This document shows, in pieces, positions 43,115 to 52,369 of a DNA stretch of 64,000 nt; within the stretch, counting starts at the first letter, position 1, and the number at the start of each line of letters is the position of its first letter. Source of the DNA: Muribaculaceae bacterium (GTDB lineage Bacteria; Bacteroidota; Bacteroidia; Bacteroidales; Muribaculaceae); the NCBI GenBank assembly GCA_017621055.1, contig JAGATX010000009.1, positions 62,001-126,000 on the forward strand. The letters run 5' to 3'. Under the pieces are notes generated by a model. It made no database searches. It was not told where the DNA came from and saw only the letters and a program-made list of their open reading frames with translations. A program made the translations under genes and the position numbers.

Positions 43115-44357
43115 TCTGGGTATCGGCACCTACGGAATGGCGGCACGCCTGGCGTCGCTGTCATCGGAAAAGGTGTCCGAGATGCTCGCCGGACAGAAGG
43201 AGACATTCAGACGTTTGGCCGACTACCGGCGGACGCTGGCGCCCGACGGATTCGACCTCTGGGTCCACGCATCGTCGCTCGGCGAATTCGAGCAGGGCCG
43301 GCCGTTGATCGAGGCCTTCCTTGCCGCACGCCCCGATGCTTCCGTCCTTCTGTCGTTTTTCTCGCCGTCAGGCTACCGCGTGCGGCATAATTTCCATCCG
43401 CGGGTGGCTGTTGTCTATCTACCCTTCGATACGCCCGACAATGCGCGGCGTTTCATCGCGGAGGCGGCGCCGAAGGTGGCTGTGTTCGTAAAATATGAAT
43501 TCTGGGGCAATTACCTGCGGGAGCTCAAGTCCCGCAAGGTGCCCACATATATAATCTCGGCCATTTTCCGCCCCGGGCAGATATTTTTCAGGCCGTGGGG
43601 CGGCGAATTCCGGCAAATACTGCGTTGTTTCACGCACCTCTACGTTCAGGACGAGCGCTCACGCCGTCTGTTAGGGAACATAGGCATCCACAATGTTACT
43701 GTTGCCGGCGACACGCGTTTTGACCGCGTGGCGGAGATAGGCAAAAATGCCGTCGACATTCCGGTGCTGACCGCGTTGCGGCGTCGGGCATCCTTCGTGC
43801 TTGTTGCCGGCAGCAGCTGGCCCGCAGACGAGGAAATCTACACGCCGTGGCTCAAGGCACACCCCGAGGTGTGCGCCGTAATAGCACCTCACGAGTTCGA
43901 TAAAGAACGCGTGGAGGCTTTGTGCCGCCGTTTCGGCGCCGACGTGACCGTGCCTTATTCCGAACTTGCCGCGGGCAAGCCTCTTGCCGACAATATCCGC
44001 TACATCATCCTCGATACCTTCGGCATGCTCAGCAAGGTTTACTCCATTGCCGACATGGCCTATGTGGGAGGCGGCTTCGGTGCCGGCATACACAACATCA
44101 ACGAGCCGGCGGCATGGGGTATTCCCGTGGTCTATGGTCCCCGCCACCGCAAGTTCAACGAGGCTGCGGCGCTGATGCGTGCCGGCGGCGGGTTTGCCGT
44201 GGGCGGCCGTCGTGATTTCGAGAATGTAGCCACCACACTGCTCACCGACAAGGAGGGGCGCCGCCGTGCCGCCGAGGCCGCACGCTCCTTTATCACCGAG
44301 AATGTCGGCGCCACAAGCATAATTATGGCCGATATCTTCGGCCACAACAAGAACTGA
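43098..44357 (+). CDS. waaA: 3-deoxy-D-manno-octulosonic acid (Kdo) transferase
   Basis: 419 residues. An N-terminal hydrophobic segment ([16 protein letters not shown]) serves as anchor, then [20 protein letters not shown] with the catalytic Glu, [15 protein letters not shown], and the GT-B C-terminal domain with [24 protein letters not shown]. It adds Kdo from CMP-Kdo to lipid A precursor at the inner membrane. KdsB, which makes CMP-Kdo, is encoded 2 kb away on the other strand. It overlaps gltX by 17 bp. Confidence 0.95.
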   Translation: MSLLYNLGIGTYGMAARLASLSSEKVSEMLAGQKETFRRLADYRRTLAPDGFDLWVHASSLGEFEQGRPLIEAFLAARPDASVLLSFFSPSGYRVRHNFHPRVAVVYLPFDTPDNARRFIAEAAPKVAVFVKYEFWGNYLRELKSRKVPTYIISAIFRPGQIFFRPWGGEFRQILRCFTHLYVQDERSRRLLGNIGIHNVTVAGDTRFDRVAEIGKNAVDIPVLTALRRRASFVLVAGSSWPADEEIYTPWLKAHPEVCAVIAPHEFDKERVEALCRRFGADVTVPYSELAAGKPLADNIRYIILDTFGMLSKVYSIADMAYVGGGFGAGIHNINEPAAWGIPVVYGPRHRKFNEAAALMRAGGGFAVGGRRDFENVATTLLTDKEGRRRAAEAARSFITENVGATSIIMADIFGHNKN

Positions 44358-44376
44358 CCACCACCAAACAGATACC

Positions 44377-45273
44377 ATGATAAAAGTAGGAATTTACGGA
44401 GCTAAGACTCCCGGCTCGCCCGTTCTCAAACAGTTGTTGCGTCTGTTGCTGCGTCACCCCGATGTCGATTTGCGCGTAGTAGCGTCGCCGGGTGGCACCG
44501 GCGAGCGCCTGGCGTCGATATATCCGGTATACACCGGTGAGACAGAGCTGTGCCTCGAGCGCCGGCTCGATATAGAAGGTCTCGATATCCTGTTTGTCAT
44601 CGACGAGAGCAATTTGCCGGCCGGCGTGGCCGAGAGCGTGGGTGCCGGTGCCGATTTGCGTGTGGTGGTTCTCGGCGAGGCTCCGGCGATGCGCGCAAGC
44701 GTGCCGCAAGGGTTCGTCTACGGTTTTGCCGAGTACAACCGAAAGGCCCTTGTGCGGGGTGCAACGGCGGCGGTATCCCCCTCGCCGACAGCGCTCCTTG
44801 TTGAGACCGCTCTCTTCCCTCTGGCCAAGCAGTGGCGTCTCAAAGGCGATGTGCACGGCATCCTGAAAGCTCCATGCGACGGCACTTCCGACGGTACGGA
44901 AGCTCTTGGCGCCCTGCGCGCAATAATGCCAGACTATGAGGGAACCCTAACGCTGAAATATGCCGGCGAGGTGCCCTACGAGCGCATGGATCTCGAGCTT
45001 ACCTTGCCTCTCGATATGCCGGTGGAGGATGTTGTGGCGCTATACAACGATGCCTACGAAGACCATAATTTTGTTTATCTTATCGACGGAGCCGGTGGCA
45101 TCGACGAGGATATGCGTGGAAGCAACAAATGCCTGCTGCAAATCTACTCCGACGGCAAACATCTGAAAATCAACGCAACCGCCGACATGATGACCCGCGG
45201 CAACGCCGGCAATGCCGTGCATCTGATGAACTTGCTGTTCGGGCTGCACGAGCGCACCGGATTGTCGATTTAG
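44377..45273 (+). CDS. ArgC-like protein lacking the catalytic Cys
   Basis: 298 residues, shorter than the usual 320-350 of ArgC (N-acetyl-gamma-glutamyl-phosphate reductase). The fold is recognisable: N-terminal Rossmann start KVGIYGAK, LLRLLLRHPDVDLRVV, FVYGFAEYNRKAL, and a C-terminal GNAGNAVHLMNLLFGL. The usual active-site PGC motif is replaced by PSP (about 135-137), and the segment holding the second catalytic residue (His) is shortened. Reductase activity is therefore unlikely. It lies 19 bp after waaA, not with arginine genes. Its function is unknown; it may be a binding or regulatory paralogue. Confidence 0.75.
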   Translation: MIKVGIYGAKTPGSPVLKQLLRLLLRHPDVDLRVVASPGGTGERLASIYPVYTGETELCLERRLDIEGLDILFVIDESNLPAGVAESVGAGADLRVVVLGEAPAMRASVPQGFVYGFAEYNRKALVRGATAAVSPSPTALLVETALFPLAKQWRLKGDVHGILKAPCDGTSDGTEALGALRAIMPDYEGTLTLKYAGEVPYERMDLELTLPLDMPVEDVVALYNDAYEDHNFVYLIDGAGGIDEDMRGSNKCLLQIYSDGKHLKINATADMMTRGNAGNAVHLMNLLFGLHERTGLSI

Positions 45274-45289
45274 AACCTGCTCTTAATTC

Positions 45290-46573
45290 TCATTCAGCGG
45301 ATGCTATTGCCGTGCGCATAAGTTCGGGGCGCAGGTAGCGCCGCGCCGCATCGGCTATTATCTCCGGGGTGAGGTTGGACACCAGCTCCTGCTGGCGGTC
45401 GAAATAGCCTTCGGGGAGGCCGACTGTCCGTTCGGTGACGTACTGGCCTATTACACCGGCGGGGGTGTCGATGGCGGCGAGAGCCGTTGTGGAGAGGTTC
45501 AGGCGCAGGCGTTCCATCTCGTCGCTGACAGGAGGTTTGTCGGCAAGATTTATCATTTCCGCCGCGATCTGTTCCACGGCGAGGTCTACCTTATCGGAGG
45601 CACACTGGGCGGCGATATAAACGGCGCTGCCGTCGAGGCTACCGTTGAGATAAGAGCTTATGCCATAGGTTATGCCCTCTTTCTCGCGCAGGTTGGACAT
45701 TAGACGGCTGCCGAAGTACCCGCCGAGAGCCATGACGGCAATGCGCAGCGGCAGATAGTCGGGATGGCAGCGCGGTATTGCCGGTAGCGCGACGCATAGG
45801 CCGGCCTGCACGCTGCGTGGCATGGATATATGGACAGTGCGGGGCGGTTCGGCGTTGAATGGCTTGATATTCAGCGGCATCTCGCCGTTGCAGCATGGCA
45901 GGCTGTCGAGCAGATGTCTCACGGCCATCGTCACATCGCTGTCCAGGAGTCCGCCCAGATATGCGTGGCAATTTCCGGCGCCGCGGATGCGGGAATGCAG
46001 GTCGGCGAGGTCGGCAGAGGTCACGGCATCTATTTCGGCGTCGGTGAGCACATGCGCCGATGGATGATCGGCACCGGCTATCATGGCCGTGGCGCTCTCG
46101 GCGGCACGTACCGACACCTTTTCGCGGCCTATTGCCAAACGGCTCTTGGCGATGAGTTTGGTCCGCGCCAGTTTATCGTCGGGAAACGACGCATCGGCAA
46201 GAATGTCGGCCAGCAACCCCAGAATAGGGTCGGCATTGCGGTTGAGCATCCATATCTGAAGGGTGGTGAAATGGTCGGTCATGCGGAAGGCCGGCCGGGC
46301 GCCGTAAAAGTCCATACGGTCGGCGATGTCGGCCGACGACAGCGAGGAAGTGCCCTCGGCGAGCATCGTCGGGTACAGCTCGCGCAGGGCGCTGCTGCTT
46401 TCGGAGGCGCCGCCCCCGAAAACGAGGGTGAGCACCGATACAGCCTCGCTTCCGCCGCTGAAAATGTGGAGGGTAGCACCGCCGGCATGGCGCATGTGCT
46501 CTATCTCGGGCAGATGACAGGGGCGGAAAGGCTCAGTCGCAGGCGCTTTGGTGCGGTCAGGCTTTGTGGTCAT
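45290..46573 (-). CDS. M16 family peptidase-like protein, probably non-catalytic
   Basis: 427 residues with the two-domain M16 layout: an N-terminal domain with VSVLTLVFGGGASESSSALREL and a C-terminal domain with NLREKEGITYGISSYLNGSL, which is the usual substrate-contact strand. The zinc motif HxxEH, expected at about residue 66-72, is absent (ELYPTMLAEGTSS is there). It probably is a structural subunit, as in mitochondrial-processing-peptidase-like pairs, but no active partner lies nearby. It overlaps kdsB by 17 bp. Confidence 0.85.
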   Translation of the reverse strand: MTTKPDRTKAPATEPFRPCHLPEIEHMRHAGGATLHIFSGGSEAVSVLTLVFGGGASESSSALRELYPTMLAEGTSSLSSADIADRMDFYGARPAFRMTDHFTTLQIWMLNRNADPILGLLADILADASFPDDKLARTKLIAKSRLAIGREKVSVRAAESATAMIAGADHPSAHVLTDAEIDAVTSADLADLHSRIRGAGNCHAYLGGLLDSDVTMAVRHLLDSLPCCNGEMPLNIKPFNAEPPRTVHISMPRSVQAGLCVALPAIPRCHPDYLPLRIAVMALGGYFGSRLMSNLREKEGITYGISSYLNGSLDGSAVYIAAQCASDKVDLAVEQIAAEMINLADKPPVSDEMERLRLNLSTTALAAIDTPAGVIGQYVTERTVGLPEGYFDRQQELVSNLTPEIIADAARRYLRPELMRTAIASAE

Positions 46574-47342
46574 GTTCTTTGAGGTAAGCGGCGGCAGCCT
46601 CGAGGTCGGAGGGTGTGTCGATGCCTATTGTGGGTTCTTCGGAGAGACCCATGCGGATTTTATAGCCGGCCTGCAGCCACCGCAGCTGCTCGAGGCTCTC
46701 GGCAAGTTCGGCCGGCGACTGCGGCAGTCGTGTTATGGCGGCCAGCACTTCCGCGCGATATGCATATAGGCCTATGTGGGTGAAATACTGCGTTCTGTCG
46801 GGCCAGTTCTGGCGCTCGGCACCGCGGACGTAGGGGATTACCGAGCGGGAGAAATACATGGCATTCATCCTTGTGTCCATCACAACCTTGGGGGTGTTGG
46901 GATTTTCAAGGGCATTGTATCCTCGAGCCGGGTCGAACGGAAGCGCCAGCGACGCTATGTCGACCGTCGGGTCGGTGAAAGCCTCCATGACGGTGCGGAG
47001 CTGCGAGGGGGCGATGAAAGGCTCGTCGCCCTGAATGTTTATCACCACGTCGGCATCGTTGCCCAGATTGACGTAAGCCTCGCGGCAACGGTCGGTGCCG
47101 CTGCGGTGCGACGACGCCGTCATCACGGCCGTGCCGCCGAAAGCCTCGACGGCATCCGCTATCCTGCTGTCGTCGGTGGCTACTGCCACGGAGTCGCTGC
47201 CGAGCACCGACGCCACGCGGGTGTATACACGTTCTATCACCGTTTTTCCGCCCAGACGCGCCAGCGGTTTGCCGGGAAAGCGCGTCGAGGCATAGCGTGC
47301 CGGGATGATACCTATGAATTTCAGCGGGTTGCTATTTGACAT
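46557..47342 (-). CDS. kdsB: 3-deoxy-manno-octulosonate cytidylyltransferase
   Basis: 261 residues. The nucleotide-binding start IGIIPARYASTRFPGKPLA is diagnostic, with VINIQGDEPFIAPSQL and FSRSVIPYVRGAE further on. It makes CMP-Kdo from CTP and Kdo for lipopolysaccharide. It overlaps the M16-like gene (17 bp) and the NfeD gene (11 bp), so the three genes are one operon. Confidence 0.96.
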   Translation of the reverse strand: MSNSNPLKFIGIIPARYASTRFPGKPLARLGGKTVIERVYTRVASVLGSDSVAVATDDSRIADAVEAFGGTAVMTASSHRSGTDRCREAYVNLGNDADVVINIQGDEPFIAPSQLRTVMEAFTDPTVDIASLALPFDPARGYNALENPNTPKVVMDTRMNAMYFSRSVIPYVRGAERQNWPDRTQYFTHIGLYAYRAEVLAAITRLPQSPAELAESLEQLRWLQAGYKIRMGLSEEPTIGIDTPSDLEAAAAYLKEHDHKA

Positions 47343-48654
47343 ATAATTGAGCGTTTTCGTATTTTACAATATCGACGGTTTTTCCGGCGGCTATGAATTC
47401 GCCGGTGGAGACGGCGTCGTATACCTCGCCGTCGATTTCAATCTTGCCGGCGGGGCGCATGTCGGTGACAGTCCGCGCCGTTCTTCCCACGAGTTTTGCC
47501 GGCTCCATATCCACGCCTATGAAACCGTCCGATACCTTGAGTTCCTTCATCAGCTCGCTGTGACGGCGGAAAAAGACGGGCCCATGGCGGGAAGTGAGGT
47601 ATAGGATGAGGGCTATGGCGAGGGAGGCACCGATGCCAATGGTTATCAGGGCGTTGCCTATACCGGTGATGTCGATGCCGCTGATGCTGTCGCCGGCAGC
47701 GGCACCTCCGGCCAGGGAAGCCACCACGGCTATGATGCCACACACGCCGGTCACACCGAAGCCCGGCACGACAAATACCTCGAGAGCTATGAGCACAACA
47801 CCGCCGATAAAGCACAGGAGCACCCATGCGGGCACGGTGCCGACCACGAGCATGGGAAGAAAGTAGAGGACTGCGGCCACTACTGCCACAGCGCCCGCAA
47901 AACCTATGCCGGAGGTGCGCATCTCCATGTAAAGTCCACCGAGAATGAGCATTACGAGCACGGCACGTACCGCCGAGTTTGCCAGAAATCCCAGAATATC
48001 GTCCGAGAGTGAGCTCTGGTAGTACTGAAGATTGCAGTGGGGCATGCCGAGCTGAGCCAGCACGGCGTCGACCGACGTTGCCTGCCCCTGGGCATATCCG
48101 GCCTCAATGGCCTGCAATGGCGTGAAACTTAGGGCCTGCTCGGGATTTACCATATTCTCGGCCAGTGAGGGGTCGCGCCGCGGAGTGCCGTCGGGTCCTA
48201 TGCCATGGTGTTCGACCGTTGACCGCATTATGGTTTCCATATAGCTCTGATATTTCCGCGGCATGGGTTCTCCGGCACCGTTTACCACCGTAGCGGCGCC
48301 CATACTTGCGCCGGGAGCCATGAACACGCTGTCGCACGCCAGAGCGATGAGAGCGCCGGCCGACGCGGCGTTGACGTCCACAAAAGCAACGGTGGGCATC
48401 GACTGCCTCAGAAGAAGTGTGCGGATGGAGTCCGCGGCAGCCAGTTCGCCGCCGTAGGTATTGAGTTTCAGCACCATGATGTCGGCGTTGGCCTCATGTG
48501 CCTGGCGGCATGCCTGCCTGAAATGACGCCAGGCGGCCATATCTATTTCGGTCTCTATCGGCACCACGAAGGCCGTCGGTCCGGAAGCCCGTGCCGACGG
48601 CCATATTGCGAGCAGCGACACTGTCACTGCCAGAATTCGGAATAAAGCATGCAT
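47332..48654 (-). CDS. NfeD family membrane serine protease
   Basis: 440 residues. Signal peptide (MHALFRILAVTVSLLAIWPS), then a ClpP-like protease domain (about 28-215) with VLKLNTYGGELAAADSIR and the catalytic Ser in NAASAGALIALACDSVFMAPG. Four membrane helices (about 225-360) and a C-terminal OB-fold NfeD domain (about 375-438, GRTARTVTDMRPAGKIEIDG) follow. Family members are linked with stomatin-like proteins and membrane quality control. No stomatin gene is adjacent. Confidence 0.9.
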   Translation of the reverse strand: MHALFRILAVTVSLLAIWPSARASGPTAFVVPIETEIDMAAWRHFRQACRQAHEANADIMVLKLNTYGGELAAADSIRTLLLRQSMPTVAFVDVNAASAGALIALACDSVFMAPGASMGAATVVNGAGEPMPRKYQSYMETIMRSTVEHHGIGPDGTPRRDPSLAENMVNPEQALSFTPLQAIEAGYAQGQATSVDAVLAQLGMPHCNLQYYQSSLSDDILGFLANSAVRAVLVMLILGGLYMEMRTSGIGFAGAVAVVAAVLYFLPMLVVGTVPAWVLLCFIGGVVLIALEVFVVPGFGVTGVCGIIAVVASLAGGAAAGDSISGIDITGIGNALITIGIGASLAIALILYLTSRHGPVFFRRHSELMKELKVSDGFIGVDMEPAKLVGRTARTVTDMRPAGKIEIDGEVYDAVSTGEFIAAGKTVDIVKYENAQLYVK

Positions 48655-48704
48655 AGAATATGATAATGACGAATTAGGAAGGCTCGGAAGTGCGTCCTCC
48701 GGGA

Positions 48705-49286
48705 TCAGGCTTTCTTCCCGGCGAGGCGGTCGAGATATTCACCTACGGCTGCCACGGGGTCATCGGCGGCGAAGATAAGTCGGCCGGTGCATATGCCGTC
48801 GAAACCCGCCATGACCAGCTGCGCCGACTCTTCGGCGGTGAAGTCGCCCATGGCGACAAAGGGAATGAGCGAGCCGGCTTTGCGGGCAGCCTCGATGATG
48901 GGAGCGGCGCCGTGGAGTTGCGTTATCACAGCATAGTCTATGTCGGACTTTTCGAGTGCTATAGCCTCGGGGGCGTCGGCGACCTCGGCGCCGATAATGG
49001 CTTCGGCGCCGAAGAGGGCGCGTATGTCGGCGGGTACGGCCTGCCCTTTGAGGAGCAGCACGCCGTGGAGTCCCAGTTCGGCGGCCAGCTCGGTGTGGCC
49101 TTCTATGGTGAGGATAATGGCATTGTCGCGACACATTGCGGTGAGCTCGCGGGCTTCCTCACGGAGAACTTCGTCGGAGAGACCGCGCGGACGTACCACC
49201 AGCCACGTCGCGCCACCCTCTATCGCCATCTGGGCCTGTTCGGCGAGGGTATAGCGGTCGGAACGCTCTAAGAGTACTTGCAGCAT
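48705..49286 (-). CDS. Thiamine phosphate synthase-like (ThiE/TenI) protein
   Basis: 193 residues with a TIM-barrel pattern: AQMAIEGGATWLVVRPRGLSD, LGLHGVLLLKGQAVPADIR, DYAVITQLHG and a C-terminal FVAMGDFTAEESAQLVMAGF. The barrel resembles ThiE/TenI. The phosphate- and pyrophosphate-binding residues are only partly kept, for example no GGG-like or TxTK motif is obvious. Real thiamine-phosphate synthase activity is uncertain. There is no thiamine gene or TPP riboswitch nearby. Confidence 0.7.
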   Translation of the reverse strand: MLQVLLERSDRYTLAEQAQMAIEGGATWLVVRPRGLSDEVLREEARELTAMCRDNAIILTIEGHTELAAELGLHGVLLLKGQAVPADIRALFGAEAIIGAEVADAPEAIALEKSDIDYAVITQLHGAAPIIEAARKAGSLIPFVAMGDFTAEESAQLVMAGFDGICTGRLIFAADDPVAAVGEYLDRLAGKKA

Positions 49287-49289
49287 GGG

Positions 49290-50123
49290 TCAGTTGAGAT
49301 TGAAAACCGTTTTGCCAAGATCGGTCATATACTCCGACAGGGAATAAGGTTCGAAAGGAACACGGATAATGCCCTGGGCATACGACGCCACCTCATAAGG
49401 CTGATAAAGGAACTCTATGTTGCCGGCGGGCGTGATCCAGAAAGTACCGTCGGCGGGCAGCGACGTTATCGCTGTCTCGCCGAGATACCCCGACATCAGG
49501 TTTGCGCGGCGTGCTATCAGCGGCGGGAGCGCCTGCCGCCCTTCGGCGGTGAAAAGATTGTCGAGGGTGAGGACACGGCCGCTTTCGGTATCGTAGTTGA
49601 TGTATTTCACCTCGTAGTCGCCGTGAGCGGCGCGGGGTGCGTACTGCGAAATTTCCACACGGTACGAGATCAGGTGAGGCGTCATTGTGGCAACTGTGCC
49701 GCTCACGGTATAGAAGCCGTCGTAATCGGTTTCGCCGAGGGGTATAGCGGCCAGCGAATCGCGCTCGGGAGCTGTCAGTATTTCGGGGACGGCCGGGAAG
49801 CCGAAGCTGGCGGCGGCGGTATGGAAGGCGTTTTCATAAGCGGCGAGGCCACCGACGCTGTCGAAGGCGGCTACCTCAATGCTGTCAACCAGGGCGCCGA
49901 TTTCTTTGCCCAGGAATTTGCGGGGTACCATTATGTTCGCGCGGCAGGCTATGCGCAGATCGGAGTCACATTCATAGACAGATGCCGAGTTCTGGAGTAC
50001 ATATACCTGAGCGTCGTTGCGGTAATCGAACGATATGTCGGAGTTCCGGACTTCGGTGTCGTTGCCGTTACATGCCGCCAGTAGCAAGGCGGTGGCGGGG
50101 ATAATGAGAAGTGTCTTTTTCAT
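49290..50123 (-). CDS. DUF3298 / RsiV-like lipoprotein
   Basis: 277 residues with a lipobox (LLLAACNG, Cys near 18). The body fits DUF4163-DUF3298: PHLISYRVEISQYAPRAAHG and YINYDTESGRVLTLDNLFT, then a C-terminal ITPAGNIEFLYQPYEVASYA. RsiV, the known member, binds lysozyme and controls a sigma factor. No sigma factor is nearby, so here it is probably a periplasmic or surface lipoprotein of unknown role. It lies 3 bp before the ThiE-like gene. Confidence 0.85.
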   Translation of the reverse strand: MKKTLLIIPATALLLAACNGNDTEVRNSDISFDYRNDAQVYVLQNSASVYECDSDLRIACRANIMVPRKFLGKEIGALVDSIEVAAFDSVGGLAAYENAFHTAAASFGFPAVPEILTAPERDSLAAIPLGETDYDGFYTVSGTVATMTPHLISYRVEISQYAPRAAHGDYEVKYINYDTESGRVLTLDNLFTAEGRQALPPLIARRANLMSGYLGETAITSLPADGTFWITPAGNIEFLYQPYEVASYAQGIIRVPFEPYSLSEYMTDLGKTVFNLN

Positions 50124-50141
50124 AATGTTCTAAAAACCTGT

Positions 50142-50179
50142 TGAGAGAGAGGAAAAGTGAGAGAGAGGAAAAAACTTTA
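50142..50179 (-). repeat. Short direct repeat upstream of the RsiV-like gene
   Basis: The unit GAGAGAGAGGAAAA occurs twice in tandem in the leader of the RsiV-like gene. Its role is unknown. Confidence 0.5.
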
Positions 50180-50232
50180 TTACGATAGAACAATGAATTG
50201 CCCTCATGGGTTCGGGCCGGGGGATTAACAAC

Positions 50233-50258
50233 AGCGGCGCACCGTCAGAGGTACGCCG
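50233..50258 (-). terminator. Probable terminator of the LysM-M23 gene
   Basis: GCGGCGCACC pairs with GGTACGCCGC with one mismatch. The T-run on the minus strand is weak (TGTTGTTAAT). Confidence 0.4.
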
Positions 50259-50274
50259 CCGGTAAAAAGTGCTG

Positions 50275-51237
50275 TCAGCGCAGCCGCAGGCGTTGGCCGA
50301 TCTGCAGTTTTGTCGTTGTGGTGATACCGTTGAGACGGCACAGGCGGTTTACAGTCGTTCCATGCCTCGAGGCTATGCGGCTGAGGCTGTCGCCGCGACG
50401 CACGCGGTAAGTGGCGGGTGCGTCGTTGTTGTTGCCGTGGTTGCGCCGGCTGTATGGCCGCGGCGGGTTCTCGCGCATATAGCGCTGGGCGTACTGGGTG
50501 TTTGCGGCCGGGTCGTAGTTGCGCGCTTCCTGATAGGTACGCTTGTCGAATGTATAGGTATCGGTGTGCGTTGTCTGGTTGGCAAAGTCAAAGATGGCGC
50601 AGGGATTGATGGCGTAGCCCATATATCGGGTCTCGAAGTGGAGATGGGGGCCGGTGGAGCGGCCTGTGTTGCCGCCCAGGGCTATGGGATCGCCGGCTTT
50701 GACATACTGGCCGGGCTCTACCAGGAATGCGGAGAGGTGGCCGTAGACGGTTTCGAGGTCGTTGGTGTGGCGGACCACCAGGTAATTGCCGTAACCGCGG
50801 CGTTCGAAGTTCTTCACGCGCACACGGCCGTCGAAGGCGGCGCGGACGGTGTCGCCGATGTTGAGCTTTAGGTCCACGCCCTTGTGCATGCGACGGAAAC
50901 GGCGCCGGTAGCCGTAGGGTGATGTTATGTACCCGGGATGGGGCATGTGGAAGTTGCTGACGTCTATCACGGCGGTCTGGGGCACGTCCACGCCGGCGTA
51001 GCAGTTCACCAGGCGGCTGTCCCAGCCCTCGGTGTAGATATCGAATTCGGGCTCTTCCTCCTCGTTGAAGAGTTCTTCAAGGAACCGGGTGGTGTTCTCG
51101 ACCTGGATGCCGGAGTTGCCCTGACTTGCCAGCAGGGCGTTGTGCGAGGCGGCGTGTGTTGCCGGTACGGGATATCCTTCGGCGTTTGCCGTCAGTGCGC
51201 CGGCGGCCACGGTGAGCAGTAACAGTATTTTGCGCAT
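50275..51237 (-). CDS. M23 family peptidase with C-terminal LysM domain
   Basis: 320 residues. Signal peptide (about 1-19), M23 domain (about 110-215) with MHKGVDLKL and GPHLHFETRY zinc ligands and GYGNYLVVRH between them, then a basic Asn-rich linker, and a LysM domain at the end (about 275-318, YRVRRGDSLSRIASRHGTTV). LysM binds peptidoglycan; M23 cleaves stem-peptide bridges. It is a second M23 enzyme in this window, soluble in the periplasm rather than membrane-anchored. Confidence 0.93.
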   Translation of the reverse strand: MRKILLLLTVAAGALTANAEGYPVPATHAASHNALLASQGNSGIQVENTTRFLEELFNEEEEPEFDIYTEGWDSRLVNCYAGVDVPQTAVIDVSNFHMPHPGYITSPYGYRRRFRRMHKGVDLKLNIGDTVRAAFDGRVRVKNFERRGYGNYLVVRHTNDLETVYGHLSAFLVEPGQYVKAGDPIALGGNTGRSTGPHLHFETRYMGYAINPCAIFDFANQTTHTDTYTFDKRTYQEARNYDPAANTQYAQRYMRENPPRPYSRRNHGNNNDAPATYRVRRGDSLSRIASRHGTTVNRLCRLNGITTTTKLQIGQRLRLR

Positions 51238-51375
51238 GGGGAGAGGTCTGTCTTTAAATATGTCGATTGGTATTTTCTCTGTTTTTGGCGGAGATGTTAT
51301 GATCGGTGATTTTATGTATCGTTATGTTGTGATGACTGCAACAGTTGCGATTGGTTTTCGAGCGGACTTCAGACC

Positions 51376-51837
51376 TCAGCGTTCGTCGGGGGCATAGATT
51401 GCCGGCAGGACAATGGGGTCGTAGTCGTAGATTTCATCGGGCTTGAAGAATCGCGCTATTTCAATGAGGGCGTTCTCGGGACTGTCGGAGGCATGGATGA
51501 TGTTTTCCTGGCCGCTCATGCCGAAGTCGCCGCGTATTGTGCCGGGAGCGGCTTTGCGACAGTTTGTGGCGCCGGTCATTGCGCGCACCACAGCCACGGC
51601 GTCGTTGCCTTTTAGGACGGCCACTATCACGGGCGTGGCTTTCATGCTGTTGAGCAGCGAGGGGAAGAAGGGGCGGTCAACGAGATGTGCATAATGCTCG
51701 CGGAGGATGTCGTCGGTGAGCCGCATCATCTTGATGCCGGTTATTATGAGACCTTTGCGCTGGAAACGTGTGAGCACGTCGCCGACAAGGCCGCGGGTAA
51801 TCGTAGAGGGTTTCAGTATAATGAATGTCTGCTCCAT
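51376..51837 (-). CDS. ndk: Nucleoside-diphosphate kinase
   Basis: 153 residues: MEQTFIILKPSTITRGLVG at the start, GATNCRKAAPGTIRGDFG, and the active-site His in ENIIHASDSPENA. It transfers phosphate between nucleoside di- and triphosphates. A TAACTTTG box lies upstream (minus, 51885-51892), but the -33 element is not clear. Confidence 0.97.
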   Translation of the reverse strand: MEQTFIILKPSTITRGLVGDVLTRFQRKGLIITGIKMMRLTDDILREHYAHLVDRPFFPSLLNSMKATPVIVAVLKGNDAVAVVRAMTGATNCRKAAPGTIRGDFGMSGQENIIHASDSPENALIEIARFFKPDEIYDYDPIVLPAIYAPDER

Positions 51838-51998
51838 GGGGCTGTTTTAAGGGTATTGTTTGGTGGGTTAGCCAAAAATTTCCCCAAAGTTAGCCATTTT
51901 TTTGCAATTGGAAAAATTTCAACAGTTTAAAAAATGCAAAAGCCGAACAAAACAGTTCGGCTTTCGGTTGTCGGGCAGTAAAGTGGATCAGGCGGATG

Positions 51999-52265
51999 TC
52001 AGAGAACGACACAACTCTCTTCGGCGAATTCGTCCGGGAGGACTGCGTCATCGTCGTCGTGGTGATGATGGCCGTGATGTTTGTGCTTTTTGTGCTTTTT
52101 GTGATGATGCCTGTGACCGTGGTCGAAGTCATAGCCGTATTCATGTTCTATGCCGGCGTGGGTGCGGATCTGTCCGCACGAGGTGCCGATAAGGATTGCT
52201 ATCAGTGCTATCACCAACAGCGATATGGTGTGCGTGAGTGCGCGGCGTAAGGGTGTGAACTGCAT
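51999..52265 (-). CDS. Small His-rich lipoprotein-like protein
   Basis: 88 residues. A hydrophobic N-terminus (ISLLVIALIAILIGTSC) ends in a Cys that could be lipidated. The mature part has a His/Lys-rich block (HGHRHHHKKHKKHKHHGHHH) followed by DDDD and ends EESCVVL. Such blocks bind Zn, Ni or Cu in other proteins; here metal binding is inference. A plus-strand open frame over the same bases reads as an odd Val/Met-rich chain and is less credible. No known family was recognised. Confidence 0.5.
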   Translation of the reverse strand: MQFTPLRRALTHTISLLVIALIAILIGTSCGQIRTHAGIEHEYGYDFDHGHRHHHKKHKKHKHHGHHHHDDDDAVLPDEFAEESCVVL

Positions 52266-52369
52266 AGTCGGAACGATTTGCGAAATAGTAGAGAATGAGA
52301 GGCCGGAAACAGCCCGTTGTTACTATTAAGACGCCCGACACCCCTGCGTTGTTCACCGGAGAGGCAAGA

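Noticed and set aside
41645-43129. Long minus-strand open frame opposite gltX
   Set aside because: It is a shadow of a GC-rich gene: low-complexity translation, no motifs, and complete overlap with a well-supported gltX.
48705-49286. TPP riboswitch or thiamine operon near the ThiE-like gene
   Set aside because: No other thi gene and no recognisable TPP-binding RNA motif are present upstream.
51996-52250. Plus-strand membrane protein opposite the His-rich gene
   Set aside because: Its Val/Met-rich chain is the mirror of His codons on the other strand, and it has no promoter or family.
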